Of a stretch of 64,000 nt of DNA, positions 23,426 through 33,102 are shown piece after piece (position 1 is the first letter of the stretch; every line of letters starts with the position of its first letter). The notes under the pieces are model-generated. The model searched no databases, was not told where the DNA came from, and was given only the letters and a program-made list of their open reading frames with translations. A program made the position numbers and the translations under genes. Source of the DNA: Coniferiporia sulphurascens (lineage: Eukaryota > Basidiomycota > Agaricomycetes > Hymenochaetales > Hymenochaetaceae); assembly GCA_002794785.1 (NCBI GenBank), contig NBBA01000007.1:1054001-1118000 (forward strand), read 5' to 3'.

Positions 23426-25432
23426 TGGTCCTCCATAGGTTCGTCTTCGGGCCCCTCAACGGCCTCCAGGATCTGGCGGTAATGCCATTTCTTGGGACAC
23501 TGAGGGAGGGTGGTGGGGTGGTCGCCTTTGCAGTTTGTGCAGTAGCGAGGGTGAGGGCAGTGGTCACCCTCAATGGCTTCGGTGGCACAGGATGCGCATG
23601 ACTTACGGTGGTTGTGGGTTAGGTGTCCCCCCCCACAGTCGGCACAACATGGCTGGGCGTGGCAGCCTTTTGTCCCATGGCCTAGGCCCTGACAGCGCTC
23701 ACATTGAGTGAGGCTGGGGCGGTAGGGAGGGACGGAGAGGGAGAGGGCAGAGCCAAACAGCCAGACATGTGGTCACTTAAGCAGCTGGGCACATGTTGAT
23801 CCATCGGGGTCAGAGAAGGAGAAGGCCATGGGGCACTTTTGAAGGGTTGGGAGGTGGTCCTTGGTGGCAGCGAAGTGGGGGTCGACTACAAAGTCGAGGG
23901 TGCGGAGTGATGGGTTGTTCCAAATTTCAGCCATGAGGGCCTTTGGGGAGATGGTGTGGCCGTTCTGGCTGAATAGGTAATCCACACAGGGCACCATGGA
24001 GATGTGGAGGGCAGACCAGGGACAGACACGGACTGGGGTGAGGGTGAATTGGGCGGAGATTTGGTCAGCTGTCGTGGATAGGCACCTGTTGTGCATGTGG
24101 GCCGTGAATGCTGCGGAGTGTCGATCAATGATCATGTCCGTGGCAGGGGAGGTGGAGGAGGGGCGTTTGGTGAAAGAGGTCACGAGGTTTCCTTTTATGT
24201 TGAAGGAGGAAGCCAAGACTGTGACCTGGTCAGCAGTGGGGAGGGAGGTGAAAAACTCATGGGCGGTGGTGGTGAGGCACATAGCCAGGAGCTGGAGTTC
24301 AGTTTTGGGGACAATGGCTGGGATGAGGACCAGGGTTGGGTCCTTGGTGTATACCGGGGGTGGGGGTGGGACCTGACATTGTTTCTTTTTCTTCTTGTGC
24401 ATCACAGTGGTGAAGGTGGTGCTGGGGGCTGGGGCAACTGGGTTGGGGTTGGCCATGGTGGGTGGGGCCGGGGAAGCCGCCACCTGGGCATAGGAGGTGG
24501 GTGCTGCAGTGATGGTGGCCTGGGCGGGTGTGGTGGTGGTGGTGGGGGCCTGGGCCTTCTGGGCCTGTGGGGCATGGGGTGTGGGCTGGTCGATGAGTGT
24601 GGAGACTTGTCGGGAGATGGTGGCAACTTCTGTGGAGAGCTGTTTCACAATGTTAGTCAGCGCCACCACATCAGGTGACATGTTAGTAGTTCTGGGGGTC
24701 CTGGTTGGGGCAGAGGGTTGGGTGGTGGTGGCTGGGGTCCTTTGTTGGGGGTGGGCTGGGGTGAAAGGCACTGGCAGGGAGGCTTCCACCCCCCCCCCTT
24801 GTGATGTTGTAGGCCATCTCCAAGTTGCAGGAGATGATGTGTTGGGGGTCCTTCTTGTCCCTAAAAACGCTGGCAATGGTCTGTTGGACATTCCATAGGA
24901 GGTCGCCAATGAACTGGCCCGCTGCTCAGTCGGTCTCTGCAGCACTGGAGCGGTGAGTCTTCCAGTCGAAGTCCTCAAGTGCTTGGGAGATGGAGTACAT
25001 GAAGTTCGACGTGTGCAGCTCGAACTGAGATCAAGGGCGGGGTCGAGGTGTGTGTGGGGAGAGGTTTTCGGATGAGCGCTTGTTGGTGAGTGGCGGCAAA
25101 GGTGTGTGAGGGTTCTTGAGGATGTCTTCCATTTTGCCAGACACATTGGAGCCGGTGGGGGGGTTGGAGCCTGAGGAGGGGGGGCAGCTAATGTGCTCGA
25201 ACATACGAGTGAACTTGGTGTTCGAGACTCCTATGATGGGGGATGGGGCAAGCCGGAGAGCATCTGGGGATGACGCCAGGAGGCCTGGGTCGATTTGGGC
25301 AGGGGTGGGGGTTGTGCTGTGCATTGCAGCGGCTACGTTGCCAGCAGCCACCCAGTTGGTGGTGGCCCTGGTGGCCCTGTCGGCATCTGCGCTGGCCGAT
25401 GAGGGAGGTGGGAGGGGTGGTCGAGTTGATCA
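23422..25432 (-). pseudogene. LINE ORF1 of M1 (gag-like, three zinc knuckles)
   Basis: The long open stretch 23773-25146 (457 aa) covers the Pro/Thr-rich region, the basic KKKKKQCQVPPPPP patch and the LHISMVPCVDYLF block. A TGA at 23773-23775 follows AAG where the family has Lys-His/Arg-Pro-Arg-Val, just before the zinc knuckles (CERCQGLGHGTKGC and two more), which remain in frame down to 23422. Stops also separate the N-terminal piece 25031-25351. The family role is RNA binding and RNP formation. Confidence 0.82.
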
Positions 25433-27946
25433 TTTTTTTTAATTTTTTTTAATTATTATTCCTGCAGTATTAGATAATTACAAGCTGCCCCCCCAAAGGG
25501 GGGGCCCTAACTACATAACTACAGAGGCACCCATCATTGTGCATTGCACAAAACTGGGCAGGGGCTCTGCTCCCCAAAGGGTGCCGAAGTGTGAAGAGCC
25601 CCTATTGAGTTAGAGAACAACAGAAGAAGAAGGAGGAATACATATCGCTATGAACTAACCAAGTGGACAAGGGCAGGCAAAGTAGGAAGCTTAGAATTGA
25701 GAAAGGGGTGGCGAGAGCACTGGCCAGGACGTATTCATAGGAATTCGAAAGGCAGGCTTCAAGTGGAAGGAAAGGGAGGAGTCATACCTGATAGCTCCAA
25801 AAGGGCCGGGTCCGAGTCCTGGGTTCTGGGTCTGAGCATACAATGCATATATTCCCGTAGGAGGTCCAGGTCCATGTCTTCATTGGTGGGGTGGCCATCT
25901 AGTTCCATCGCAGCAAATGCTAGCCTGATGGCACCTGCAGCATGGTCGGAAAGGCGGTTTAGGTGCCCTGTTAGCTTAAGCCAATGGCGCAGAACCAGGA
26001 GGCGGTGTTCGTCAGCCCACTTGGAATGGTGGACTGGGAGAGGGTCCCAAGGTGGCCATATGCATCATATCCATGAGTGGAAGGTGCTGCAGCCGCCAAG
26101 GATGTGGGTGGTCGACTGCGTAGGCCAATGGGGGTGGTTGTGCCACCTGCAGTGCGAAATCAGGCCATGCCTGTGCCGGTAGGTTGAGTCAAAACTCAGC
26201 CAGTATCCCCCATAGGGACTGGCGTGGCAGAGGACTTGAGTGACTGTGGATAGCTCACTCTGGGGGTGGTCGACTGAGTGCATGAGTAGCTTCCGGGGTC
26301 ATCGGGATGGGAGGCCATGTACTGCTAAATATTTGTCTGTGGTTGATGTGAGAGGGCAGGCGAGCGAAAGTGTCCATCAGTCCATGAGGGTATGGATGGC
26401 AACTTCTTGTAGCACAGAGGTGGAGGGCTTTAGGTTGGATGGGGGGAGCTCAGTCACCAGTTTCACTTCCATGTCAGCCCATTCATTTCCGGGGATGTCT
26501 GAGTGACCGGGACACCACACGAAGTGAACAGTGAGTTGGGGGTACAAGTCCAACAGAGTTTCCACACCTGCTTTCCAGATGTGTAGGAGGTGGGTGCCAG
26601 GAGCGGTGGCCCATGTGTGGAATAGGCCAGAATTAAAGGGCACCCTTGCAGTACCCCACTATGCATGCACCTTCCTCGTGACATAGATGCCCAACTGGTA
26701 GGACTTATACCTGACACGCTGTCCTTTATGGCGCACTGGATTGGGAAGGGCATGCCACACCAGGGAGACATTCTGAGTGGGGGTTGCGGCACTGTAGGCA
26801 CTACCCCACCCATTGGGTGCCCCCCCTACCCTACACATTCCCCCCCTTACCCCGCTTTCCACTGTAGAGTGCCACTAGTTTCTGGGAATCAACTTAAGCA
26901 CACAATAGGACTTACTCCTATGCACACCCATGCCAGATTTAGTGCTCTGGAGCCAGTGGAGGGAACTATCCCCCACCGCTACAGCTTGCTCCATAATGGA
27001 GGGGTTTCCTAGGCCCCCCAGAGTTTCCTGTTCCCTGGCACATGCTTCAGAGCCCTGAAGGGGAATACTCAGGAACAAGGCCCGCTTCTGGATCCACGGC
27101 ATACCAGAGTTGATGTGTTGCCCTCGCTTGGACCCCAGCACTTGTTACAGCCACCAGGGAGTCTGCTCGGACTAACCACCTCTCGAGGGGTACCAGCGTC
27201 CTTCCCACTTCGATGGGAGAGGGCCAGCTACCAGGGACTTCCTGCAAATGCTAGGTGAGCCCCAGCATTATCCTCCCAAGAGGCCCATGGTGGCCTGTCG
27301 CTTTCGCGTCAGCTGGTTCTTACTGCAATGCCATGTGTTATGAAGCCCCTATCTCCTTATATCAACTAGTGACGTCATCAGAGACCCTTTTGGGATTTGG
27401 GGTGGCAGTTTTTATGGTTTGTCATGCCAGGGACAATGCAGCCCCAGGATTTTAAGTCCCAACCCGAAGGTCAGATCCGAGTCTCCCTGAACCCGAGGTC
27501 TCCCAACCGAAGCTGACTGCTGAAGGGCAGAGGGTTACCCCCCCCCCACATGGGTGTGGGGACGTTAACATTGTGTCCCCCCCCGACTGGCAGGCATGCA
27601 CCCCTTGTGCCACCGAGAGGCGGACCAGCCGAGCACCATGCCCCGAGAGAGCATGGCAGATGTGAGAGAGGATCTTGATACTCACTGAGCCATCCTCCCC
27701 CATTGCAATGTTAACGACGGGTTGCGAACCCCCTGGCGGGTGTGAGCCCCTTTCGCACCATCAGATGACACCACTACAGCACCTCGGCGACCAGCGAGCA
27801 GCACTCCTTTACAAAAGGTGCACAGTCAGGAACCTTCTCTCATGTCAACCCAGTAGAATACCAGACCAGAGCATGGGTTGCTGTGACAAACCCCGAGATG
27901 ACCCCCAGTGAAAACCAGAGATGGTGGTGGTAAGAGGACAAGAAGG
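25433..27946 (-). mobile_element. Composite retrotransposon C3, right-arm copy (source)
   Basis: Read on the minus strand: module A2 from 27946 (…CCTTCTTGTCC, lacking only the first few bases of the terminus) to the TTAATTCTGG end near 26627, then LINE ORF2 from mid RNase H, the 3' UTR and a tail ending at 25433 inside the M1 ORF1. The right flank is a LINE 3' fragment. No target-site duplication is visible, so one side was rearranged after insertion. Confidence 0.85.
25759..26626 (-). pseudogene. LINE ORF2 RNase H/C-terminal remnant in C3 (right)
   Basis: The mirror copy of 13527-14394. It carries WCPGHSDIPGNEWAD, the Cys/His tail and the TPPFPST end, with the same in-frame TGAs. It has no start codon of its own. 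Confidence 0.8.
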
Positions 27947-28817
27947 TGGCCACCCCACCAATGAGAAAATGGACCTGGACCTCCTTTGGGACTACATGCA
28001 TCGTATGCTCAGACCTCGGACCTGTTATGATATATATGTTTTTCAATTCAAGTTTCATCTTTTATTATATAATGATGGATTAGTCATTAGGTACGCTTCG
28101 TCTGATCAGTAGCAAGCAGGCACAGATAGTTCTAGATCTATGACGTCACAGTAGAAGGTTCTAGAGCAATGACGCCATATTGCATCAGTATGGTGACATA
28201 TTACATAGTAATGGCATCATGACTGTTTCATGCTTCTGATTGGTAGTTTATTATAGATTTGACCTGCCCTTAAGTAGTCAAATGTGTATAAGTAGCAACC
28301 AATACAGACCTGGGGAACTCAGTCGAGTTCTCTTAGGATATCCACTATCTCTGTGTGATCCCTCCTTGTCAACTTGCATCTCACTTTCCTAAGTCATTTC
28401 ACTGGTAGAACCTGTGCGCCGTGTTGGTGTATAGTGTTGCCCTAACAGGACCCAGGACTCAGACCCAGCTCTTTTGGAGCTCTCAGGTGCGCTTCCACCC
28501 TTTCTCTCTGACTTGTGACTGCCTTTCGGACTCCTAATCATATGTCTCAGCTGGTGCTCTCACCCTCCCTTTCTCCATTCTAAGCTACCTCATTTGCCTG
28601 CCCTCGCCCGCTTGGTATCGTCGTAGTGATATGTATTCCTCCCTCTTCTTTTTGACATGTACTAATAGGGGCCCTTCACACTTCGGCACCCTTTGGGGAG
28701 CAGGGCCCCCGCCCAGTTTTGTGCACTGCACAATGACAGGCGCCTCTGTAGTTATGTAGTTAGGGCCGCTTGTAATTATGTAATTCTGCAGGAATAATTT
28801 AAAAAAAAAAAAAAAAA
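27947..28817 (+). mobile_element. LINE 3' fragment carrying a solo LTR
   Basis: ORF2 C-terminal codons (GHPTNEKMDLDLL, then after the LTR QDSDPALLELSGA) are followed by a 3' UTR and a long A-run ending at 28817. In the 3' UTR the C7/G7 hairpin has been removed: GTTAGGGCC is followed directly by GCTTGTAATT near 28768. The fragment interrupts a minus-strand LINE that resumes at 28818. Confidence 0.85.
28023..28447 (+). mobile_element. Solo LTR, family LTR-3 (425 bp)
   Basis: Ends are TGTTAT...CTAACA, flanked by a perfect 5-bp duplication GGACC (28018-28022 and 28448-28452). A TATA-like GTATAAG near 28287 fits a plus-strand promoter. It is AT-rich compared with its surroundings. No internal coding region. 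It is unlike LTR-1 and LTR-2 apart from the ends. Confidence 0.9.
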
Positions 28818-29676
28818 GCCCCAGGAGATGGAAGGCTTCTTCAAGTAGAGGGAAGGCAATGTCAGTCCATTCCTCCTTGTCAGCTGGTATCAACCGGCAT
28901 GTCTTTAGGACAGGAGGGGGGGGTCGAAACAGCAAAGACCAATGCAGAATGGTGTGGTCAGACAGTGGTGACAGGTCAGAGGTAGCCGAGTCTAGAATCG
29001 AGTTGGGGTTGACCATGGGTGGGGCCCAGATCATGTCAATGGGGCACTGACGGCGAACACCGTCAGGCCATGAGTCAGAGTCAGGAATATGGGCAGGTGC
29101 CAGGCCATGCCCACAGAAAAAGTTGTCGAGGGGTTGTGCCCCCAAGTCATCTTGCTGTGTGGCTGAGAGGTCGGACCATGTGTGGTGGCGACAGTTGAAG
29201 TCGCCCGCCACAAGTAGAGTGGTGGCTAGCACCGAGGGGAGTGAGAAAAGAAAGGACTTGCCTGGGTACTGGGGGGAGGTGTTCTCTTGATCCAGAGGGT
29301 GCATCCCATAGTAGTTGCATACCCGGATGGTGAGTTGAGATCGTACCTCCACCGTCAGCATGTCGGTGCCATGTGACGCAGCTCCGAGAATCGACCAGGA
29401 GGTGGGGGGGAGGGCCCTGGATACATACATGACTACACAAGGGCATGGCTCTGGTGGTAGAACAGGTACATAGCCTGGGATGGTTGGGACATTGAGAACC
29501 GGGGTGCCGGCTGGGTCGGTGAGCAAGGGTTGCAATCCTATTTGGTACCAGGGGGGTTCCTGGACAAGAATTAGATGTGGGGGGGATGGGTCAGTAGTAA
29601 GGACAGGAATTAGGGAATGTATCGCTGCTAGTGAGTGGGTGGCGTTCCACTGCAAGATAGAGAGTGTCTCTATCAT
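28818..29676 (-). pseudogene. LINE ORF2 N-terminal fragment (endonuclease)
   Basis: It starts MIETLSILQWNATHS at 29676, the subfamily-2 start. The endonuclease appears complete and open: LVQEPPW, NYYGMHPLD, GDFNCRHHTWS, PIDMIWAPP and LSDHTILHWS. The frame is lost at 28818, where the A-run of the next LINE begins. No RT is attached. Confidence 0.85.
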
Positions 29677-30217
29677 AGTTCCTCCATCTGGTCGTCGGTG
29701 GGGTCAGTGGCGAGGGCCTCTTCGATTTGGCGGTATTGCCTCTTCTTGGGGCATGCCAGTAGAGTGGCTGGATGGTCGCCCTTGCAATTGTTGCAGAGGC
29801 AGGGGTGGGGGCATGTGTCGCCCTCGGGCACTGCGTCAGTAGCACAGTGGGCGCACAATTTGCAGTGATTGCAGGTCAGGTGGGCACCCGCGCAGTCTGC
29901 ACAGCAAGGTTGGGCGCGGCAGCCCTTTGTCCTGTGGCCAAGACCCTGGCACCGCTCACATTGGGTGAGGGTGGGGCGAACAGGTGGAACTGAGAGCCGG
30001 AGGGCGGATCCAAACATCCAGACTCGAGGCCTCTTGAGGAGGCACTCGCGTATGGAGCCATCGGGGTCGACAAAGGAGAAAACCACTGGGCACCTGTCGA
30101 GAGTCGGCAGGTGGTCCTCAGTGGTGGCGAAGTGGGGGGTGACAATGAAGTCGAGGTTGCGAAGTGCCAGGTTGTGCCGGATTTCAGCCATGAGGGCCTT
30201 CTCGGTGATGGTGTGTC
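29673..30217 (-). pseudogene. LINE ORF1 C-terminal fragment (zinc knuckles)
   Basis: Open to the ATGA overlap at 29673-29676. It contains the block HTITEKALMAEIRHN and the three knuckles: CERCQGLGHRTKGC, CCADCAGAHLTCNHCKLC and CNNCKGDHPATLLAC. The N-terminal part is missing at the inversion junction near 30217. Confidence 0.85.
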
Positions 30218-32235
30218 CCAGGGGTGGTCCTCCGGTGCTTTCACCAAGCCGGCACCACTGCCCTGGCATATGTTGATGACCATTTACTTATTTGCATAGG
30301 TCCCTCAGTGGCATCCAACTGCCGCGCCCTAGCCCGTGCCTACCAACAACTTGACACCCTCTTCAGCACCATTGGTCTCAACATCAAAGCTGCCAAGACG
30401 GAGTGCCTCCACTTCCACCCTCCCCAGCAATGTACTGGCTATGACGGCTGGGACACGGCTGGGGTACAGGTCAACCCCAACACCCTGATCTGCCTCTCAA
30501 TCCCACTCTGGTAGTTGGGGATCTGGTGGGACCCGGGCCTCTCATTCAAGCCCCATGTCAAGTGCATGCGCTCCAAGGGGCTGTCCACACTAGCCGCCCT
30601 CCGCATTCTGGGCAACACCCAATGCGGCATCTCGGCCCTCCTCCTCCACCGCCTATACACCTCCTGCATCTGCTTCGTCCTGTCCTGGGGTGCGCCGGTG
30701 TGGTACCATGGCTGCTGCCAAAAAACCTTGGTAAACTGCCTCCAGACTGTACAAAACATGGCCTGTCGTTGGATTCTGGGTGTCTTCAAAGGCGCCTCCC
30801 CCCACTCCACCAATTTCCTTTGCTCTGTTCCCCCTCTTTCTTTCTACTTTGAGTATATAAAAACGACCCATTCTCTGTGCCTCTGGTGCACCCCTCACTC
30901 TATTGGCCGAAAATTATTTAAAAACATAGCTAACAGACCTTTTTCCCTTTCTCTGCAGGTCCAAGCTCCTCAGGTTCAGCAAGTCCCTGCATACACGCAT
31001 CCCCCATGGACAGATCCTCTGGCATTCACTTGAGGCCATGTCCACTTCACCACCCCACCACCCCGGTCAGCGCCGACACACATAAGTCCTATGTAACAGC
31101 CATGCACCAACTGGGTTCCACCCACCATGTCCAGGTATTCATGGACAGCTCCCGCATTGGCAAGAAGTCAGGCTCGGCCATCTGTGCGATGCTAGGCCCC
31201 ACCAGACTCCAGTCACGCCGACTGGAATCCCCTTCCTGTGCCACAGCCACAGACACCGAGGAATTCTCCCTTGCCATGGCCCCTAGCTGGGTGGTGCACC
31301 GCCTCCTGGCACAACTGTGTGTCACATCAGACATTTTCTTTTTGTCTGATTTGCTGACTGCTCTCCACCTTTTCTGCACATGGGCTGCCGCCCCTGGCAC
31401 CCACCTCCTCCACATCTGGAAAGCTGGTGTGGAGACTCTGCTGGACTCATACTCCCAGCTCACCATTCATTTTGCTTGGTGCCCCAGTCACTCGGACATC
31501 CCCAGCAACGAATGGGCTGACAGGGAAGCGAAACTGGTGACAGAGCTCCCTCCATCCGACCTAAAGCCCTCCACCTCCGCACTAAAAGAGGTCGCCATCC
31601 GCACCCTCATGGACTGGTGGACACTCTCACTGGCCCGCCCCCTTGCCTCAACCACTGACAAATACCTGGCAGTACACAGCCCCCCCTCTCACCGACCTCG
31701 AAAGCTGCTCATGCACTCGGTTGACCACCCACACAATGAGCTATCTGCAGTTGCGCAGGTCCTCTGCCACACTGGTCCCTATGGGGGCTACTGGCTGAGC
31801 TTTGACTCAGCCTACTGGCGCAGACATGGCCTGATTTCGCACTGCAGGTGGCACAACCACCCCCCATGGCCTGCACAGTCGACCGCCCACATTTTAGGCG
31901 GCTGTAGCACTTTCCACCCATGGATACAACGCATATGGCCACCTCAGGACCCTCTTCCAGTCCACCACTCAGAGTGGGCTGACAAAAACCGCCTCCCGGT
32001 TTTGCACTGCTGGCTTAAGCTGACAGGGCACCTTAACTGCCTCTCTGACCATGCTGCAGGTGCCATCCAGCTGTCATTCGCTGCGATGGACCAAGACGGC
32101 CACCCAACAGACGAAGATATGGACCTCGACCTCCTACGGGAATACATGTGTCATATGCTTGGACCTCGAACCCAGGACTCGGACCCAGCCCTTTTGGAGC
32201 TATCAGGTATGCTCCCTCCTTTCCCTTCTGACTAG
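30218..32235 (+). pseudogene. LINE ORF2 C-terminal half (RT end, RNase H)
   Basis: It carries YVDD intact near 30268. A TAG at 30512-30514 replaces the conserved Trp of WLGIWWDP, and a TGA at 31031-31033 ends the RT thumb stretch. RNase H is then fully open for 409 aa up to 32235: VFMDSSRIG (the Gly of DGS is Ser), EEFSLA, FLSDLLTAL and WCPSHSDIPSNEWAD (the usual Gly of PGH is Ser). The C-terminal domain ends MLPPFPSD. Confidence 0.83.
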
Positions 32236-32548
32236 TGCCCGTCTTTTGGATTCCTATGGATATGTCTTGGCCAGCACTCTCGCCCTCCCTTTCCCTCTTC
32301 TAAGCTTCTTACTTTAACCTGCTCTTACCTGCTTGGTTAGTTCGTAGCGATATGTATTCCTCCCTCTCGCGTTTTGTCTTACTAAATAGGGGCTCTCCAC
32401 ACTTCGGGGAGCAGAGCCCCCGCCCAGTTTTGTGCAATGCACAATGATGGGTGCCTCCATTGTTATGTAGTTAGGGCCCCCCCTTCGGGGGGGCAGCTTG
32501 TAATTATGTAATACTGCAGGAATAATAATTAAAAATAAAAATAAAAAA
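30218..32548 (+). mobile_element. LINE 3' half, plus strand (subfamily 2)
   Basis: It starts in the RT just before YVDD and runs through RNase H, the C-terminal domain and the 3' UTR (GGGGCTCT/AGAGCCCC stem) to an A-rich tail at 32548. Together with 28818-30217 it has the order and orientation of a 5'-inverted LINE, but flanking duplications are not visible. Confidence 0.85.
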
Positions 32549-32773
32549 GATGGCTGAGCCTGACTTATTGTCAATGCAGGAGCCATCAGTGTAGACCTGG
32601 ATGTGGGGGGTGGATCCTAGGTCATGCGTGGCTCTCACAAATTGTTTGTGGGTGTCAGCACTGACCGGTGTGATGGGGGTGGTGAAGTGAACCTGGCTGT
32701 TGGTGAAGGCCAGAGGGTCCGTCCATGGGGGATGCGTGTATGCGGGGACTTGTTGAACCTGAGGGGCTCAGAC
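32549..32773 (-). mobile_element. LINE RNase H fragment, minus strand
   Basis: 225 bp of ORF2 covering the end of the RT thumb and the start of RNase H (VYTDGSCIDNKSGSAI region), matching 34155-34380 of M3. It is caught between the tail of the preceding LINE and the tail of M3. The rest of this copy is not contiguous on either side. Confidence 0.7.
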
Positions 32774-33102
32774 CTTTTTTATTTTTATTATTTTTTATTA
32801 TTATTATTCCTGCAGTATTACATAATTACAAGCTGCCCCCCTGAAGGGGGGGCCCTAACTACATAACAATGGAGGCACCCATCATTGCGCATCACACAAA
32901 ACTGGGCGGGGGCTCTGCTCCCCAAGGGGTGCCATAGTGTGTAGAGCCCCTATTTAGTAGGAAAAAACACGAGAAGGAGGAATACATATCGCTACAAACA
33001 AACCATGCAGGTAAGGGCAGGTTAAAGTAAGAAGCTTAGAACTGGAAAGGGAGGGTGAGAGCACCGGCCGAGACGTATCGAGAGGAATTCGAAAGATGGG
33101 CG

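Larger units (their letters stand above)
19109..25432 (-). mobile_element. LINE M1, near full length, minus strand (subfamily 1)
   Basis: The A/T-rich tail starts at about 19109, then on the minus strand come the 3' UTR (GGGGCCCT/AGGGCCCC stem), ORF2 (23425 down to 19418) and ORF1 (ending at the ATGA at 23422-23425). The 5' end is lost at 25432, where the tail of composite C3 interrupts the ORF1 N-terminal codons. Its 3' tail sits exactly on the inner border of the left palindrome arm. Confidence 0.9.
21046..27808 (-). repeat. Right arm of the giant palindrome
   Basis: The inverse partner of 12344-19105. At its outer end the module sequence continues naturally beyond 27808 (the same continuation is seen in the module copy at 50958-51657). 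At its inner end M1 continues without a break. Both observations mark this arm as the source and the left arm as the copy. Confidence 0.93.
28818..30217 (-). mobile_element. LINE middle fragment, minus strand (subfamily 2)
   Basis: Minus-strand ORF1 C-terminus (from about 30217) and the first 290 or so codons of ORF2. At about 30217-30221 it changes abruptly to plus-strand RT sequence of the same subfamily. At 28818 it is cut by the tail of the preceding LINE. Confidence 0.85.

Noticed and set aside
24091..24678. Long Gly/Trp-rich open frame opposite ORF1 of M1 (and its mirror at 15473-16060)
   Set aside because: It is the antisense of the Pro/Thr/Ala-rich ORF1 linker; such GC-rich low-complexity coding strands give long antisense frames by composition alone.
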